Positions 5,207 through 6,142 of a stretch of DNA of 6,142 nt are shown piece by piece. The stretch is from JANQUM01 sp047630355. Its GTDB lineage: Bacteria > Bacteroidota > Bacteroidia > Cytophagales > Spirosomataceae. The stretch is taken from positions 1 through 6,142 of the forward strand of contig JBLHXN010000176.1 in assembly GCA_047630355.1 (NCBI GenBank). The letters are read 5' to 3'. Made by a program: the position numbers and the translations under genes. The notes under the pieces are model-generated. The model saw only the letters and a program-made list of their open reading frames with translations, ran no database searches and was not told where the DNA came from. Positions within the stretch are counted from its first letter, which is position 1. Each line of letters starts with the position of its first letter.

Positions 5207-5214
5207 CAAAACTA
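5207..5214 (-). promoter_or_regulatory. thrB promoter, -7 box TAGTTTTG
   Basis: The gene-strand sequence TAGTTTTG matches TAnnTTTG perfectly. No clear TTTG is found 19-21 bases upstream, so only the -7 half is convincing. Its place 63 bases before the ATG at 5143 supports that start over the TTG at 5209. Confidence 0.45.
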
Positions 5215-5301
5215 AGGTATTTTGCTTATTTGTTTCGAGTTAATGCCAGCTAAAGAAACTTCGCGTTCAAATTGATCCATCGTTCCGACGAGCGATTCAA
5301 C

Positions 5302-5904
5302 TCAAGGCTTCAAAACAAAATCATTAATCATCCGAAACACTAATCCGTAAATTACGGCAACGGCAATAAAGAAAAAGCCGATGAAGAGTTGAGCGTCTGC
5401 GAGGGTCAGAAAGATAATTGTAGCTATCAAGCCGGACCAAAACTTCAGCCGTGCGTAGTTTCGCTGTGATTTACGGAACGTAGCATTGACGTGCCAACGG
5501 TTACCTAAAAAAGCACTACTTGGGTGCAATTGACCTTGAAAATTGCCAACCGCAAAGAGAAATAGCGACATGATAACTCCGGTCAGGCGAGTGAAGTTAA
5601 ACTGATGCTCGTAAATGGAATGTATGAAGAATACTAAACCGACGATTGAGATAAACGAAGCCCAGATAATACGGATTTGCCGAATGCCCGGTAGCAGCTC
5701 TGCGTAGTTTTCTTTGCGGCTATCGAGCTGAGCGAACCAAACAGAAAAGAAGTAAAATATAGTAGTGGTAAATAAATAAGCGTAAACCGCTATTGCTGAG
5801 TTCACGATGGAGTCTTCCCAATTAAGCCAGAGAAATAAAAACGGGGCAATTGTGATTCCGAAAATCAGAAATTCAAACCAGTTTTGCTTAGTTGAATCAC
5901 CCAT
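5302..5904 (-). CDS. SdpI-like six-helix membrane protein
   Basis: A 200-residue integral membrane protein with six likely helices at about residues 11-27, 36-57, 77-96, 104-121, 153-169 and 172-191. The segment after the fourth helix, VGNFQGQLHPSSAFLGNRW followed by FRKSQRNYARLKFWSG, has the spacing of the SdpI pattern (GN, then N..GIRT, then W..THR..G). However, the GIRTPW and THR residues are replaced, so this is a diverged member. In Bacillus subtilis, SdpI gives immunity to the SdpC toxin and is paired with the ArsR-type autorepressor SdpR. Here an SdpR-like gene ends 4 bases before this start codon (TGA-AAAA-ATG), which supports the assignment. The pair is common in Bacteroidota that lack SdpC, so the real role may be in membrane-stress or toxin signalling. 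Family confidence is moderate; function is inferred. Confidence 0.7.
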   Translation of the reverse strand: MGDSTKQNWFEFLIFGITIAPFLFLWLNWEDSIVNSAIAVYAYLFTTTIFYFFSVWFAQLDSRKENYAELLPGIRQIRIIWASFISIVGLVFFIHSIYEHQFNFTRLTGVIMSLFLFAVGNFQGQLHPSSAFLGNRWHVNATFRKSQRNYARLKFWSGLIATIIFLTLADAQLFIGFFFIAVAVIYGLVFRMINDFVLKP

Positions 5905-5908
5905 TTTT

Positions 5909-6142
5909 TCATTTCTTTTGTGGCTGTAAATTTACCGAACTTGCGGTTGTGTCAACTTCAGACTTCAGCGTAAAAGCCCAATTGATGACTTCGTCAAGTA
6001 CCGTCATGTTGAGTGAATAATAGCGGAACTGCCCTTTTTTCATCTGCGAAATAAGCCCGGCTTGTTTCAATAAATCCAGGTGGTGTGATATGCTCGGTTT
6101 TGACATGCTGAACTGGTCAGCGATGTTACCGGCGGTCATATC
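5909..6142 (-). CDS. ArsR-family autorepressor, SdpR type (N-terminus beyond window)
   Basis: Partial gene: 77 codons plus the stop are visible, and the frame is open to the window edge (GAT before the internal ATG at 6139). That ATG is therefore not the start; the missing part should be about 15-20 residues of the first helix (FKALSDPTRR in relatives). The visible winged helix contains DMTAGNIADQF, the recognition helix in SKPSISHHLDLLKQAGL and the wing KKGQFRYYSLN. This matches the autorepressor SdpR subgroup very closely. There are no cysteines, so metal sensing through the classical ELCVCDL site is excluded in the visible part. After the wing, TVLDEVINWAFTL continues the family pattern, followed by a polar tail of about 20 residues. 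It is the first gene of an operon with the membrane protein. By analogy with SdpR, it probably represses its own operon until the membrane partner binds it. Confidence 0.9.
   Translation of the reverse strand, partial: DMTAGNIADQFSMSKPSISHHLDLLKQAGLISQMKKGQFRYYSLNMTVLDEVINWAFTLKSEVDTTASSVNLQPQKK

Noticed and set aside
5144..5209. 22-residue N-terminal extension of ThrB from a TTG start
   Set aside because: The TTG is inside the predicted promoter box, the extension does not resemble ThrB, and the ATG at 5143 gives a product of normal length.

Overview
The window looks like a chromosomal piece of a member of the Bacteroidota, probably of the Cytophagales type. This is an inference from three things. 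Promoter-like sequences match the Bacteroidota form (TTTG, about 20 bases, TAnnTTTG) rather than TTGACA/TATAAT. Gene starts lack clear Shine-Dalgarno sequences. The protein variants fit too, notably a tRNA-guanine transglycosylase without the zinc cysteines, as I recall for this phylum. No RNA gene, insertion sequence with a transposase or CRISPR array was found.

Layout. Positions 1-850 form an accessory island: one small GIY-YIG nuclease gene (357-677) bracketed by repeat-dense flanks that share the same order of motifs, including a 62-base direct repeat with 60 identities. Positions 851-1214 hold a doubtful 38-codon ORF and several hairpins. After that comes ordinary core genome. miaE (+, 1215-1808) and tgt (-, 2032-3162) converge on a hairpin-containing spacer; both products modify the tRNA anticodon loop. 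tgt diverges from a lipoprotein alpha/beta hydrolase (+, 3261-4106), which has a good Bacteroidota-type promoter. The homoserine kinase gene thrB (-, 4214-5143) converges with the hydrolase. Upstream of thrB on the same strand is a two-gene operon: an ArsR-family autorepressor of the SdpR type (partial, 5909-6142) followed 4 bases later by a six-helix SdpI-like membrane protein (5302-5904).

How the parts relate. MiaE (position 37) and Tgt (position 34) can meet on the same tRNA, most plausibly tRNA-Tyr. SdpR and SdpI form the known repressor/immunity-protein pairing. thrB stands alone with its own promoter and a stem-loop at the very start of its predicted mRNA. The most unusual part is the left 850 bases, where a nuclease gene and its surrounding palindromic repeats look like a repeat-associated mobile unit. 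That reading rests on the arrangement only; mobility is not shown.
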